Positions 7,988-15,948 of a stretch of 56,734 nucleotides of DNA are shown in pieces (position 1 is the stretch's first letter; the number at the start of each line of letters is the position of its first letter). Source of the DNA: an uncultured Alphaproteobacteria bacterium (GTDB taxonomy: Bacteria > Pseudomonadota > Alphaproteobacteria > RF32 > CAG-239); contig CALXPU010000010.1 of assembly GCA_944390455.1 (NCBI GenBank), positions 1 through 56,734 on the forward strand. The letters run 5' to 3'. Below the pieces are notes generated by a model. It did not search any database and was not told where the DNA came from. It saw nothing but the letters and a program-made list of their open reading frames with translations. The position numbers were made by a program, and so were the translations under genes.

Positions 7988-8602
7988 ATGAATATAGGTT
8001 TTGATATAGATGGTGTTCTAACGGATTTTGAAAAATTTGTGGCAACGTATGGGTGTAAATTCTTAAAGACAACGATAAAAAATATAAAGATATCCCAGAT
8101 TAACGATGACGACATTGCCGAAATGTTCAACTGTGATTTAGATACAGAAGAAAAGTTTTGGAACGAATATATTAAAGTCTATTGCACGGAATATTCGGCT
8201 CGTTTGGGACTTGCGGAAGTGATGACAGAACTAAGAAAAAAGCATAGCATTATCATCATAACCAATCGTTCTGCAGCAATGGTTCCTATGGATACAATGA
8301 TATCATGGGTAAAAGGCTGGCTTGAAAAAGAAAAAATTCCATATGATAAAATAGTATTTAATCACGGTAGCAAATTACAAGCCTGCTTAGATAATAAGAT
8401 AGATGTTATGATAGAGGATTCTCCAAAGCATATTAAAGAGTTGTCTCAATATATGAATTGTATATGCTTCGATTCTCACTATAACACAGAGTGCGAAGGG
8501 GAAAATATTCGTCGTTGTTACTCCTCGTACGATTTATATGAACATATCCGAGAAATAGAACTATCAGGAGCAGTTACCGCACTTGGCGCAACCGTTGCAT
8601 AA
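7988..8602 (+). CDS. HAD-superfamily 5'-nucleotidase-like hydrolase
   Basis: A soluble phosphatase-type enzyme of 204 residues. HAD motif I is DIDGVLTD near residue 6 (nucleophile Asp and acid/base Asp), motif II is IITNR with a Thr near 93, the motif III Lys is in NHGSK, and motif IV is IEDSP. The arrangement suits the deoxyribonucleotidase-like branch (NT5C type), which dephosphorylates nucleoside monophosphates. The ATG follows GGAG. The last 39 bp overlap the end of the convergent DUF5131 gene. Substrate is not known; proximity to phage-type genes suggests nucleotide or nucleic-acid metabolism. Confidence 0.82.
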   Translation: MNIGFDIDGVLTDFEKFVATYGCKFLKTTIKNIKISQINDDDIAEMFNCDLDTEEKFWNEYIKVYCTEYSARLGLAEVMTELRKKHSIIIITNRSAAMVPMDTMISWVKGWLEKEKIPYDKIVFNHGSKLQACLDNKIDVMIEDSPKHIKELSQYMNCICFDSHYNTECEGENIRRCYSSYDLYEHIREIELSGAVTALGATVA

Positions 8603-9439
8603 AATTTTATAACCACAGGTTTGACAGCGCTCAGCAAAAAATTTCACATACAAATTATTGTGATTAAATAAATCAGCTTGCTCCACAGGTTGTAATTTAA
8701 AATCAGAAGGTCTGCCTAAAAATTGCAATCCGGATTTATATGCCATGACACTTTGTAACTGTTTACTCGGTAAGCGATAAGTTTTGCCATCCTTAATAAA
8801 ATTAGTTCCTGTTTCCATAAAACAAAAAGTAATATTAGCTTCCACGCATTCATCATATAAATTTTTCACCCATAGATAATCAAGAGGGCGCGTGCCGTCA
8901 TAGTTTTCGCCACCGGCAATAACTTGCTCAATTTGATGAGAAGATAAATATTTTTTGATACTGACAGGAGCAATAAATGGCGCGGCAACAATTCCTTTAT
9001 GCTTAAAAGGAAGTTGCAATAGAATAGGGATACGCTCATCCGCCCGTATTTGATTTTCGCAAGTTACATTAAGAAAAACATTTTCCCAACCATCACCCCA
9101 ATCAGGAGGCAAAACTTGAGCAATTCTTTCAGGACGTTTTGTTATAAGAATAAAAACAACATCAGGTCTCTGTTTTATAATTTTCCATGCTTCTTTACGC
9201 CACTCATCTGCTTCTTCTAAAAAGAAATCAGAAGTCATACAAACACGGATATGTTCACCACTTTTAATTTTGTAAGAGCCATCTTTATTTTTGCTTAAAG
9301 GGTAATAAAAGTTATTTTTTACTTTATAAATATTTTGCCCATTTCCACCACGTTGTTTATCAAGAAAATACATATAGCAGTGTTGACAACCTTCGCTTTT
9401 TTTAATACACCCATGCCATGGGTTCCAAATATCGTGCAT
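8564..9439 (-). CDS. DUF5131 (phage Gp37/Gp68-like) protein
   Basis: A 291-residue member of the family often annotated as phage Gp37/Gp68. Near the start, WNPWHGC...GCQHCY supplies three Cys (11, 18, 21) that may hold an iron-sulfur cluster in radical-SAM fashion. ITKRPER, VTCENQ and GGENYDGTRPLDY are further family signatures. The C-terminus adds a cysteine-rich knuckle (CQTCGYKILCNGCAKCGNC) that could bind zinc or a second cluster. The function of the family is not established. The gene converges on and overlaps the HAD gene by 39 bp. Confidence 0.82.
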   Translation of the reverse strand: MHDIWNPWHGCIKKSEGCQHCYMYFLDKQRGGNGQNIYKVKNNFYYPLSKNKDGSYKIKSGEHIRVCMTSDFFLEEADEWRKEAWKIIKQRPDVVFILITKRPERIAQVLPPDWGDGWENVFLNVTCENQIRADERIPILLQLPFKHKGIVAAPFIAPVSIKKYLSSHQIEQVIAGGENYDGTRPLDYLWVKNLYDECVEANITFCFMETGTNFIKDGKTYRLPSKQLQSVMAYKSGLQFLGRPSDFKLQPVEQADLFNHNNLYVKFFAERCQTCGYKILCNGCAKCGNCS

Positions 9440-9507
9440 AACAATTAACCCTTTTTCAATAGAAAGCAGTATATAAAAAAGTAGTTTAAAAGCAAGAGGA
9501 AAGCATA

Positions 9508-9912
9508 ATGGAAGATGAAGTTAAACAATATCACCAAAGAAGAAGAGCTTTTGTTATTATTCCACAAGTGGGCATAATTGTGGCACAAAAGGGAAGTATA
9601 ATGTCTCATGAAGAAATTTTGCAATCATTGGGTATGCCGCAAGAAAAAGTGAATGAGGCTATAAAAAATAATCCTCGCGGATATTTTATGGATAACACTT
9701 TAGTACTGTACCAAGGTGGTGATATTAAGGAAGGGGAGTACTGGGAATTAAAAGTCGAAAATTACAAAGCAGTTGCAGAAAATTTTGCAGATATGAAAAA
9801 ACTTTTTAACCTAAATCAAGATACCCTAATATATTTGGGCGTAAGACAAGGAAAGCTTGGAGAAGTTTGGGAAAAAATACACCAAGTACCGATAACATTT
9901 TTTGAAAAATAA
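9508..9912 (+). CDS. Hypothetical protein, 134 aa
   Basis: No family is recognised. The protein is soluble, mixed alpha and beta, without a signal peptide. An AGAGGAAAG ribosome site precedes the ATG. It lies 12 bp upstream of the ASCH gene on the same strand, so the two are probably co-transcribed and ended by the terminator at 10261-10290. Confidence 0.6.
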   Translation: MEDEVKQYHQRRRAFVIIPQVGIIVAQKGSIMSHEEILQSLGMPQEKVNEAIKNNPRGYFMDNTLVLYQGGDIKEGEYWELKVENYKAVAENFADMKKLFNLNQDTLIYLGVRQGKLGEVWEKIHQVPITFFEK

Positions 9913-9924
9913 AAGAGAATTAAG

Positions 9925-10260
9925 ATGCATAAAATGAATGTTCGCCAACCTTATTTTAATATGATGAAGGCTGGAACAAAATTGATTGAGTTAAGGCTAT
10001 ATGATGAAAAAAGGCAAAAAATCAAAATTGGCGATAAAATAGAATTCTGTTGTGCAGAAAATATGGTGGATAAACTTTTGGTGGAAGTGACTGCTCTTTA
10101 TAAGGCAGAAGATTTTAAAGCACTTTGCGGGATAATTGATATAAAGAAAGCTGGATTATCAGGAACTACAAAAGCCGTGATGAGAACAATGGAAAAATTT
10201 TATTCCAAAGAAAAACAAGAGAAATATGGTGTTGTGGGAATAGAGGTAAAGGGAATATGA
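9925..10260 (+). CDS. ASCH-domain protein
   Basis: A 111-residue single-domain protein. The pattern GTKLIELRLYDEKR, then KIGDKIEF, is the ASCH (PUA-like) fold signature, in which a conserved K-x2-E-x-R edge binds RNA or a modified nucleotide. Members include amidohydrolases acting on modified cytidine and small RNA-binding proteins; which applies here is unknown. It follows the 134-aa gene closely and is terminated by a hairpin that starts at its stop codon. Confidence 0.78.
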   Translation: MHKMNVRQPYFNMMKAGTKLIELRLYDEKRQKIKIGDKIEFCCAENMVDKLLVEVTALYKAEDFKALCGIIDIKKAGLSGTTKAVMRTMEKFYSKEKQEKYGVVGIEVKGI

Positions 10261-10290
10261 AAAAAAGCAGTCAAAGGACTGCTTTTTTAT
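10261..10290. terminator. Bidirectional intrinsic terminator
   Basis: AAAAAAGCAGTC (10261-10272) pairs with GACTGCTTTTTT (10277-10288) around AAAG. A T-run on each strand serves both the ASCH gene and the convergent lipoprotein gene. Confidence 0.85.
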
Positions 10291-10306
10291 TACAAAGAAA
10301 CTTAAC

Positions 10307-10948
10307 TTATTCAAGAGCTTCTACCTCAATGATATTTTGGTAAGTTGATAAAAGACCACTACGAATTCCAAAAGTCTTAATACGGTAATATTTGCCTTTT
10401 TTCATCATCCCATAAACATCAGAGCTGTTAAACCGGCCAAAAATAAGAGAGTCTTCGATTTTAAAAGTTCCCTCGTTAGTATAAATAAGATACTGCCCGT
10501 CAACCCGTTCTTTACCGGTAACTTTGATGATAAAAGTATTCTTACTATTGCTGGTTTTGGGAGCTTTGAGAGCCGTATTATCTGTGGTATAAACTCCAAC
10601 AATATTTCGGTAAGTTGATAAAAAAGGAATACGCAAACCGAAAACCTTAAATTTATAGGTTTCACCTTCAGCTATCATCCCATAAACATCAGAACTATTA
10701 AATTGCCCGAATATCAAAGAGTCCTCAATTTTAAAAACTTCTTTATCCGTGTAAATTAAGTAATAAGAATGTTTATTGGGTTCTTCACCTGTTTCTGGAT
10801 CACCTTCGTCATAATCTACCACATGTTCCTTCCCCGAAACAGTCGCTGTAATAAGTTCTTCTTCAGAGTTTGCTACAGAATGACCACCACAAGAAAACAA
10901 TACCCCGCTCATAAGAGCAAACAAAAAATAAATAATTCTTTTTTTCAT
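10307..10948 (-). CDS. Lipoprotein with two tandem copies of one domain
   Basis: A 213-residue exported lipoprotein: a basic start, a hydrophobic core and a lipobox ending at Cys20 (LFSCGG). The mature part holds two copies of a domain of about 70 residues, each with YLIYT, FKIEDSLIFG, FNSSDVYGM and LSTY-x-NI. No known function is recognised. There is no clear Shine-Dalgarno sequence before the ATG at 10948, unlike most genes here. The signal-peptide style and missing ribosome site resemble Bacteroidota genes, so recent acquisition is possible. Confidence 0.72.
   Translation of the reverse strand: MKKRIIYFLFALMSGVLFSCGGHSVANSEEELITATVSGKEHVVDYDEGDPETGEEPNKHSYYLIYTDKEVFKIEDSLIFGQFNSSDVYGMIAEGETYKFKVFGLRIPFLSTYRNIVGVYTTDNTALKAPKTSNSKNTFIIKVTGKERVDGQYLIYTNEGTFKIEDSLIFGRFNSSDVYGMMKKGKYYRIKTFGIRSGLLSTYQNIIEVEALE
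10318..10840 (-). repeat. Internal domain duplication in the lipoprotein gene
   Basis: The two domains are still similar in DNA. For example, cccataaacatcaga occurs in both copies (near 10407 and 10659) followed by a related stretch. The copies have diverged in between, so the duplication is not brand-new. Confidence 0.7.
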
Positions 10949-11049
10949 AATGTATAAAATTAAAATAATACAAAAATCTCAACCATTGTAGAGAAAATGC
11001 ATCAGGGAGTCAATGTAAAATAAACAACAAAAAGGGAAGGAAAATAAGC

Positions 11050-11079
11050 AAAAGAAAAAGACCACCGAAGTGGTCTTTT
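11050..11079 (-). terminator. Terminator after tRNA-Asp
   Basis: AAAAGACCAC (11056-11065) pairs with GTGGTCTTTT (11070-11079) around a CGAA tetraloop. On the minus strand it is followed by a T-rich run. Confidence 0.8.
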
Positions 11080-11086
11080 GAACTAA

Positions 11087-11163
11087 TGGCGGGAGCGACG
11101 GGGCTCGAACCCGCGACCCCATGCGTGACAGGCATGTATTCTAACCAACTGAACTACGCCCCC
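11087..11163 (-). tRNA. tRNA-Asp (GTC)
   Basis: A 77-nt tRNA with an encoded CCA end. The acceptor stem GGGGGCG pairs with CGCTCCC (one G-T wobble). The anticodon arm is CATGC, loop CTGTCAC, GCATG, giving anticodon GTC for aspartate. The T arm contains GGTTCGAGCCCC. It has its own promoter (11179-11207) and terminator. Confidence 0.97.
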
Positions 11164-11178
11164 ATCAGAACAAAAACA

Positions 11179-11207
11179 CTTATATCTAACAAAAAAGATA
11201 AATGCAA
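11179..11207 (-). promoter_or_regulatory. Sigma-70 promoter of tRNA-Asp
   Basis: On the minus strand TTGCAT (11202-11207), a 17-bp spacer, and TATAAG (11179-11184) lie 15 bp upstream of the mature tRNA 5' end. The segment also lies within an AACACTT/AAGTGTT hairpin that may end tilS transcription. Confidence 0.65.
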
Positions 11208-11229
11208 GTGTTTTTTTTAATTTTTTTGA

Positions 11230-12300
11230 TTATTTTTCTTTTAACAAAGCTTCTTTAAGCGGAGCAGGAATGTAAACACCTCTAAATGTTGGATTTTGCT
11301 TAATATATTCACCCCAACACGAAAGCATAGAATTTGAATTATTTTGCCGATATTCTTTAATAATCCACAATTTGAGATTAGTTTTAAGAATAATACAGCC
11401 TCCTAAAGTCATTTTATCGCAGTTTTCCCGCTCAAATTGATGAATAAGTGTCAATAAAGATTCGGCTTCTGGAAAATATGGAGATGCACTGACATTTTTA
11501 ATAAGCGAGCCCAAAATATAAAATTTAATCTCACGATGCCAACTTAAGAATTCCGTAAAATCAACAGAAAATCCAACCTTTCCCCATTGATGAATTTTTG
11601 TACGGATAATCTGTTGAGCCGTATCTTCAACAAATGACTTTGTATTTTGCAAATTTTGTACGGCATATACAATTTTTTCAGGAGAAATACCGATTTCCTG
11701 TTCTAAAATAGGTAAAAACTTTCTCATTTTAACACGCAGAAAATCCGTACATTGATTTGATTCATCTTCAACCCATTGTAGATGATGTTTCAATAGAAAA
11801 TCTTTAAATAATTGAGGATGAACAGTCAAAAAAGGGCGTAAAAGCGTAATGCCATCACGAATAGAAACCTCTCCCATTGCTGCCAGACCATAGAGACCGG
11901 AACCTCGTTGCAAACGCATTAAAAAGGTTTCCGCTTGGTCAAATAAATGATGCGCTAAAACAAGATGAAATATGGAATTCTCACGACACCAATTAAGCAA
12001 AAGGGAATATCGAGCTTCTCGCGCTTTTTCTTCAATGCCAGAAATAGGTTTTTCCCCCTCCCAATATAGAATATGATGCTCAATTCCGTATTGTTTCATT
12101 ATCGTAGCAACATATTGGGCTTCTTGATTAGAAGATGGGCGCAAACCATGATCAACGGTTAGCGCCACAATTGGAAGTGATGGAAATAATTCATGAAAAA
12201 TCAAAACGGAAGCTAATGAATCAGCCCCACCGGAAACTCCAAATGCTAAAGGAGTTTTTTCTAAGTTATATTTTTGAACAAAATCTCTGACTACTTGCAC
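11230..12300 (-). CDS. tilS: tRNA(Ile)-lysidine synthase TilS
   Basis: Attaches lysine to C34 of the CAT-anticodon tRNA-Ile, changing its decoding to AUA. SGGADS at residues 23-28 is the PP-loop ATP pyrophosphatase motif, and the later LVLAHHLFDQAET and RxxGLYGLAAM segments match the family. At 356 residues it is shorter than the E. coli enzyme (about 430), with a reduced C-terminal region. The GTG at 12300 overlaps the cpoB stop by 10 bp, so translation is probably coupled. Confidence 0.93.
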   Translation of the reverse strand: MQVVRDFVQKYNLEKTPLAFGVSGGADSLASVLIFHELFPSLPIVALTVDHGLRPSSNQEAQYVATIMKQYGIEHHILYWEGEKPISGIEEKAREARYSLLLNWCRENSIFHLVLAHHLFDQAETFLMRLQRGSGLYGLAAMGEVSIRDGITLLRPFLTVHPQLFKDFLLKHHLQWVEDESNQCTDFLRVKMRKFLPILEQEIGISPEKIVYAVQNLQNTKSFVEDTAQQIIRTKIHQWGKVGFSVDFTEFLSWHREIKFYILGSLIKNVSASPYFPEAESLLTLIHQFERENCDKMTLGGCIILKTNLKLWIIKEYRQNNSNSMLSCWGEYIKQNPTFRGVYIPAPLKEALLKEK

Positions 12301-13106
12301 CCTAAGGCCTCAGCTTCTTTTTTTGCTTTAGAAGAAATATCAGTAGAGATATTTTCAAAAACAACCGGTAAATTTACAAACGCAGTACATGCTTCATCTT
12401 TTTTGCCTAAAGCTTTCATGGACATACCAAGTTTTAACAAACAATCCGGCCCTTTAGTTCCTTGCGGATATTTGCTGTAACCATCTTTGAATGCAACAGC
12501 AGCTTTAGCAAAATTTTGTTGTTTATAATAAACCTCCCCTAACCAATATTGTGCATTTCCGGCAAGTGCATCGCTAGAGTAGGAGGTTAAAAATTGAGAG
12601 AGTTTATTTTCAGCATCTGTAAGTTTGTTGTTTTTCAAATCGGTCAAAGCATTTTCATACAATTCCTTTGCTGGAATTGTAGCGGATGCTTTAGGTGTTT
12701 GAGACTTTTTTGCTGTGTTATTTGTAGCCTTCGGCTTATTATTTTTAGAAGCTGCTTTAGGCGCCGGAGCTACGGAAACTTGTTTTTTAAACTGTTCAAA
12801 TCTCAAATCTATATCTTTATCAAATGTTTCCATTTTCTTTTCAAGATTTTTCAATCTGAATTCAATATTCTCAACTTTACCATTCATATCACGGATCATT
12901 TGGTCGTACTCACCTAATCTTACTTGAAAGTTGGAAACAGATTCTTTTGGTGCTGTGGAATCATTTTTATCACGATATAGTTGACGTTGAATAACCACAA
13001 TATCATCTTTGATTTGGTCAATTTGATCTTGAATATATTGTTCAGCTGCATGAGCATTAAGAGAACAACAAAAACATAAAGCACCTAATAAATAAAACTT
13101 TTTCAT
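12291..13106 (-). CDS. cpoB: Tol-Pal system protein CpoB (YbgF)
   Basis: A periplasmic protein that links outer-membrane constriction by Tol-Pal with peptidoglycan synthesis at division. It begins with a Sec signal peptide ending near AHA (about residue 20). A coiled-coil trimerisation region follows to about 110, then a low-complexity K/A/P linker, then C-terminal TPR units (ELYENALTDL, GEVYYKQQNFAKAA). Its length (271) is normal. It lies downstream of pal, but a terminator sits between them, so it probably has its own promoter. tolQRAB are not in the window. Confidence 0.92.
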   Translation of the reverse strand: MKKFYLLGALCFCCSLNAHAAEQYIQDQIDQIKDDIVVIQRQLYRDKNDSTAPKESVSNFQVRLGEYDQMIRDMNGKVENIEFRLKNLEKKMETFDKDIDLRFEQFKKQVSVAPAPKAASKNNKPKATNNTAKKSQTPKASATIPAKELYENALTDLKNNKLTDAENKLSQFLTSYSSDALAGNAQYWLGEVYYKQQNFAKAAVAFKDGYSKYPQGTKGPDCLLKLGMSMKALGKKDEACTAFVNLPVVFENISTDISSKAKKEAEALGCK

Positions 13107-13167
13107 TCTACCCTCATCTAAAAAACAAAGCTAACTAGAATATAGGCTAAATATTTTATAACTCAAC

Positions 13168-13199
13168 AAAAAAAACGTATTCTTGCGAATACGTTTTTT
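13168..13199. terminator. Terminator between pal and cpoB
   Basis: AAAAACGTATTC (13171-13182) pairs with GAATACGTTTTT (13187-13198) around TTGC, with T-runs on both strands. On the minus strand it ends the pal transcript. Confidence 0.85.
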
Positions 13200-13218
13200 C
13201 ATAGGAAGTCAAATTAAA

Positions 13219-13671
13219 TTATTTGCTTAATTCAACAACAGTTACGCCACGACGGCTCTTTGCATAAGCTTCTTCTGTATCACCAGGGAAAGCATATTCT
13301 TTACCGTAAGAAACAGTAGCGATTCTCTTAGCGCAAATGCCTTGAGATACTAAGTACTGTTTTACAGCGTCTGCACGGCGTTCACCCAAAGCGAGGTTGT
13401 ATTCTGCAGTACCTCTTTTATCGCAGTAACCTTGAATAACAACATTTACTTTAGGATTCTTCTTCAACCATGCGATTTGAGAATCCAAAGCTGCAACAGC
13501 TTCAGATGACAAAGCAGAGCTATCAAAAGCAAAATAAACTGTTGTGTCTGCATTTTCTGCAAATTCACGAGCAAGTTTAGATTGGCAATCGCTACCACCA
13601 AACCAACTACTTGTTGTAGAACAGCCTGATAATAAAACAACTGCGCAAAGCAAGCTTAAAAGTTTTTTCAT
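13219..13671 (-). CDS. pal: Peptidoglycan-associated lipoprotein Pal
   Basis: An outer-membrane lipoprotein that binds diaminopimelate in peptidoglycan and partners TolB. The signal peptide ends in the lipobox LLSGC (Cys17). The OmpA-like domain includes YFAFDSSAL, IQGYCDKRGTAEYNLALGE and RRADAV, the DAP-binding signature, although the usual HTD/GHxD is GYCD here. 150 residues is typical. It stands alone with its own terminator; in many proteobacteria it follows tolB. Confidence 0.95.
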   Translation of the reverse strand: MKKLLSLLCAVVLLSGCSTTSSWFGGSDCQSKLAREFAENADTTVYFAFDSSALSSEAVAALDSQIAWLKKNPKVNVVIQGYCDKRGTAEYNLALGERRADAVKQYLVSQGICAKRIATVSYGKEYAFPGDTEEAYAKSRRGVTVVELSK

Positions 13672-13829
13672 TTATTTTCTCCATATGGTTAAAAAAACTT
13701 GGTTGTTTATTGAGTGACCCCATAATCAACTAGACATACATAACTTAAGTAACAAAAGTAAATATTTCAATAACAAACTATACTATTTGTGTATAAACTT
13801 ATGTTTTATTTAAGATAAAAAGGCAAACT

Positions 13830-15575
13830 TCAGTCTTTTTCCGTATAACTTTTGTAGACGTTTGAGCGTTGAGTGTCCAAATCGTAGTTAGGTTGAACAT
13901 TAAGAAGAGGGGCAACTTTAGAAATAATGTTTCCTCCCGTAGGTACTGCATTCCAACCAGAAGTTGTAAATCCCCAAGTTTCTTTAGAACCTTTTGGTGT
14001 ATCCAAAACGACAATCAAAGCATATTTAGGGTCAGAAACAGGGAAGGCCGCAACAAAGGATGTAATATTTTTACCTCTAACATATTTGCCATTTTCAAGT
14101 TTATTGGCTGTTCCGGTTTTACCCGCAACTTCATACCCATCAATGTTTGCATTTTTTGCAGAACCATAAATAACTACGTCTCGTAAAAGTTTACGCATAT
14201 CTTTAGACGTTTGAGTAGAAATAACTCTTTTACTTTTGCGATTAGATTCAAAAGTCAATGTCGGTGGAGTATAAATTCCTCCATTTAGAATAGAAGAAAA
14301 TGCCGTAATAATGTGAATAGGTGTAACAGAAATACCATAGCCGTAAGCGGTGGTGGCAACGGTATCATCTTGCCAGTAATTCTCACTTCTATGTAGCGGG
14401 CGGCCTTTTTCATAAATTTCCAGATTCTCAATTTTATCAAACAAGCCCAGATTTTTTAAGAACTTGATTTGTAAAGTCTTTCCAACTTTAAGCGCCATCA
14501 ATGCAGATGCAATATTAGAAGAGTGAATAAGTGTTTCACCGACAGTTAGCCATTTTGCAGGAACGCGATAGTCCGTAATTAAATGACGCCCCATTTTTAA
14601 GGGTTTGGTTGCGTCAAAACTATCTGTAATTTTAATCTTTCCGCTATCTAACCCTAAAGCTGTATTAAATACCTTAAATACAGAACCCGGCTCATAAACA
14701 CCAAGTGTGGCAAAATTAAATTTGATATCTTTATCTTTAAAGCCACGCTTATTTAAATCATAGTCAGGAACAGAAGAAAGAGCGATAATTTCTGATGTGT
14801 TAATATCCATCAAAACAGCTGTTGCACGTTCAGCATTAAATTTTTTCCTTGCTTTAATTAATTCTTCTCTGATAACGTATTGAACACCTAAATCAATAGT
14901 AAGACGTAAATCTTTGGTAGAAGTGCTGAGGCGCTCATTGAGTGATTTTTCCAAACCGGCAATACCATTGTTGTCAATGTCAGTATTGCCCAATACGTGC
15001 GCTAAAAGCTCTTTTTGTGGGTAAACCCGAATTTCACTCGGCTGAAACTCTAATTCAGGAAAACCTAGGGCATTAACTCGGGCTTGTTGTTGAGGAGAAA
15101 TATTACGTTTTAAATAAACAAAGCTTGAGCGTCTAGTTAGCTTAATTAAAAAATCTTCATAAGAAATATCAGGAAAAATCTCTGTAAGTTTCTTTGCAAT
15201 TAATTTAGCGTTACTAACTTTTTTAGGGTTGGTAAATAAATTAACGGTAGGAAGGTTGGTTGCGATGATGACGCCGTTTCTATCGGTAATATTAGCTCTA
15301 TGTACTGGAAAGACTAAGCCGGATTTGGGGCGATAATAGGAAAAGGCTTCACGATCAAGTTGAATCCCATCAACAAGGCAGACGTTAAATAACCGTATAA
15401 TAATGACAAGATAGATAAATAAAAAAAGTCCGATAATAACAAAAATACGGTTACGACAAACATTAACCGTCTCGTCTTCTGTTTCCCAGCCAAAAGAACC
15501 TGAGGAAAAGTAAATTTCTTGTCCCGGAGCAAAAAGATAATTGTCTTTCTTTTTTGATAAACTAACTTTCAACAC
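13830..15575 (-). CDS. ftsI: Peptidoglycan transpeptidase FtsI (PBP3)
   Basis: The septal class B penicillin-binding protein that cross-links peptidoglycan at division. It has one N-terminal membrane helix (IFVIIGLFLFIYLVI), a pedestal domain, then the transpeptidase domain with SVFK (nucleophile Ser at about 298), SSN (about 350) and KTG (about 486). No ATG lies near the expected start. I place it at the GTG at 15575, just after the ftsL stop, giving 581 residues; a TTG at 15572 is an alternative, and an upstream TTG inside ftsL is unlikely. It closes the shortened dcw cluster: the next gene is pal, not murE. Confidence 0.94.
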   Translation of the reverse strand: MLKVSLSKKKDNYLFAPGQEIYFSSGSFGWETEDETVNVCRNRIFVIIGLFLFIYLVIIIRLFNVCLVDGIQLDREAFSYYRPKSGLVFPVHRANITDRNGVIIATNLPTVNLFTNPKKVSNAKLIAKKLTEIFPDISYEDFLIKLTRRSSFVYLKRNISPQQQARVNALGFPELEFQPSEIRVYPQKELLAHVLGNTDIDNNGIAGLEKSLNERLSTSTKDLRLTIDLGVQYVIREELIKARKKFNAERATAVLMDINTSEIIALSSVPDYDLNKRGFKDKDIKFNFATLGVYEPGSVFKVFNTALGLDSGKIKITDSFDATKPLKMGRHLITDYRVPAKWLTVGETLIHSSNIASALMALKVGKTLQIKFLKNLGLFDKIENLEIYEKGRPLHRSENYWQDDTVATTAYGYGISVTPIHIITAFSSILNGGIYTPPTLTFESNRKSKRVISTQTSKDMRKLLRDVVIYGSAKNANIDGYEVAGKTGTANKLENGKYVRGKNITSFVAAFPVSDPKYALIVVLDTPKGSKETWGFTTSGWNAVPTGGNIISKVAPLLNVQPNYDLDTQRSNVYKSYTEKD

Positions 15576-15588
15576 TTTCTTACCATTA

Positions 15589-15948
15589 TTAACGTTCAGA
15601 ATTAGCCAGTTGGCGTAATCCTCTGCTGTTTTTAGCAAACATTGTCGGATTCTCAAACAACTCGCCTTCTAATGGTAAAGCAGAATAGTTAATAATTTGT
15701 TCAGGTCTGATAAAATCTAAAGAAATATATTTTCCGGCCAAAACTTTAAGACGTTCCGGATTGTTTAATTCGCTCCAATCTGCCTCTAAAATGTGAATAT
15801 CTCTAATATCACTCTCAATATCACGATTGATTTGCGCCAATTCTTTTTCCAAATTTTGCACATCATTGGTCAAAACAAAGTAATAAGATCCGATAACAAT
15901 AGTAAATAAAAACCACAAGATAGAAATAGCTGTTTTTACGTTACTCAT
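15589..15948 (-). CDS. ftsL: Cell-division protein FtsL
   Basis: A small bitopic divisome protein of the FtsQLB complex. The 119 residues have one membrane helix at about 9-27, then a heptad-rich periplasmic coiled coil (NLEKELAQINRDIESDIRDI) and the LNNPERLKVLAG segment common in FtsL. The start overlaps the rsmH stop by 8 bp. It is named from topology, motif and position between rsmH and ftsI. Confidence 0.85.
   Translation of the reverse strand: MSNVKTAISILWFLFTIVIGSYYFVLTNDVQNLEKELAQINRDIESDIRDIHILEADWSELNNPERLKVLAGKYISLDFIRPEQIINYSALPLEGELFENPTMFAKNSRGLRQLANSER

Noticed and set aside
10261..10290. Near-identical terminators here and at 21888 as a mobile repeat
   Set aside because: The shared part is only a short stem (GCAGTC) with A/T runs, which can arise independently.
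15576..15656. TTG start for ftsI inside ftsL
   Set aside because: It would overlap ftsL by 68 bp and lacks a ribosome site; FtsI homologues have a short cytoplasmic start.
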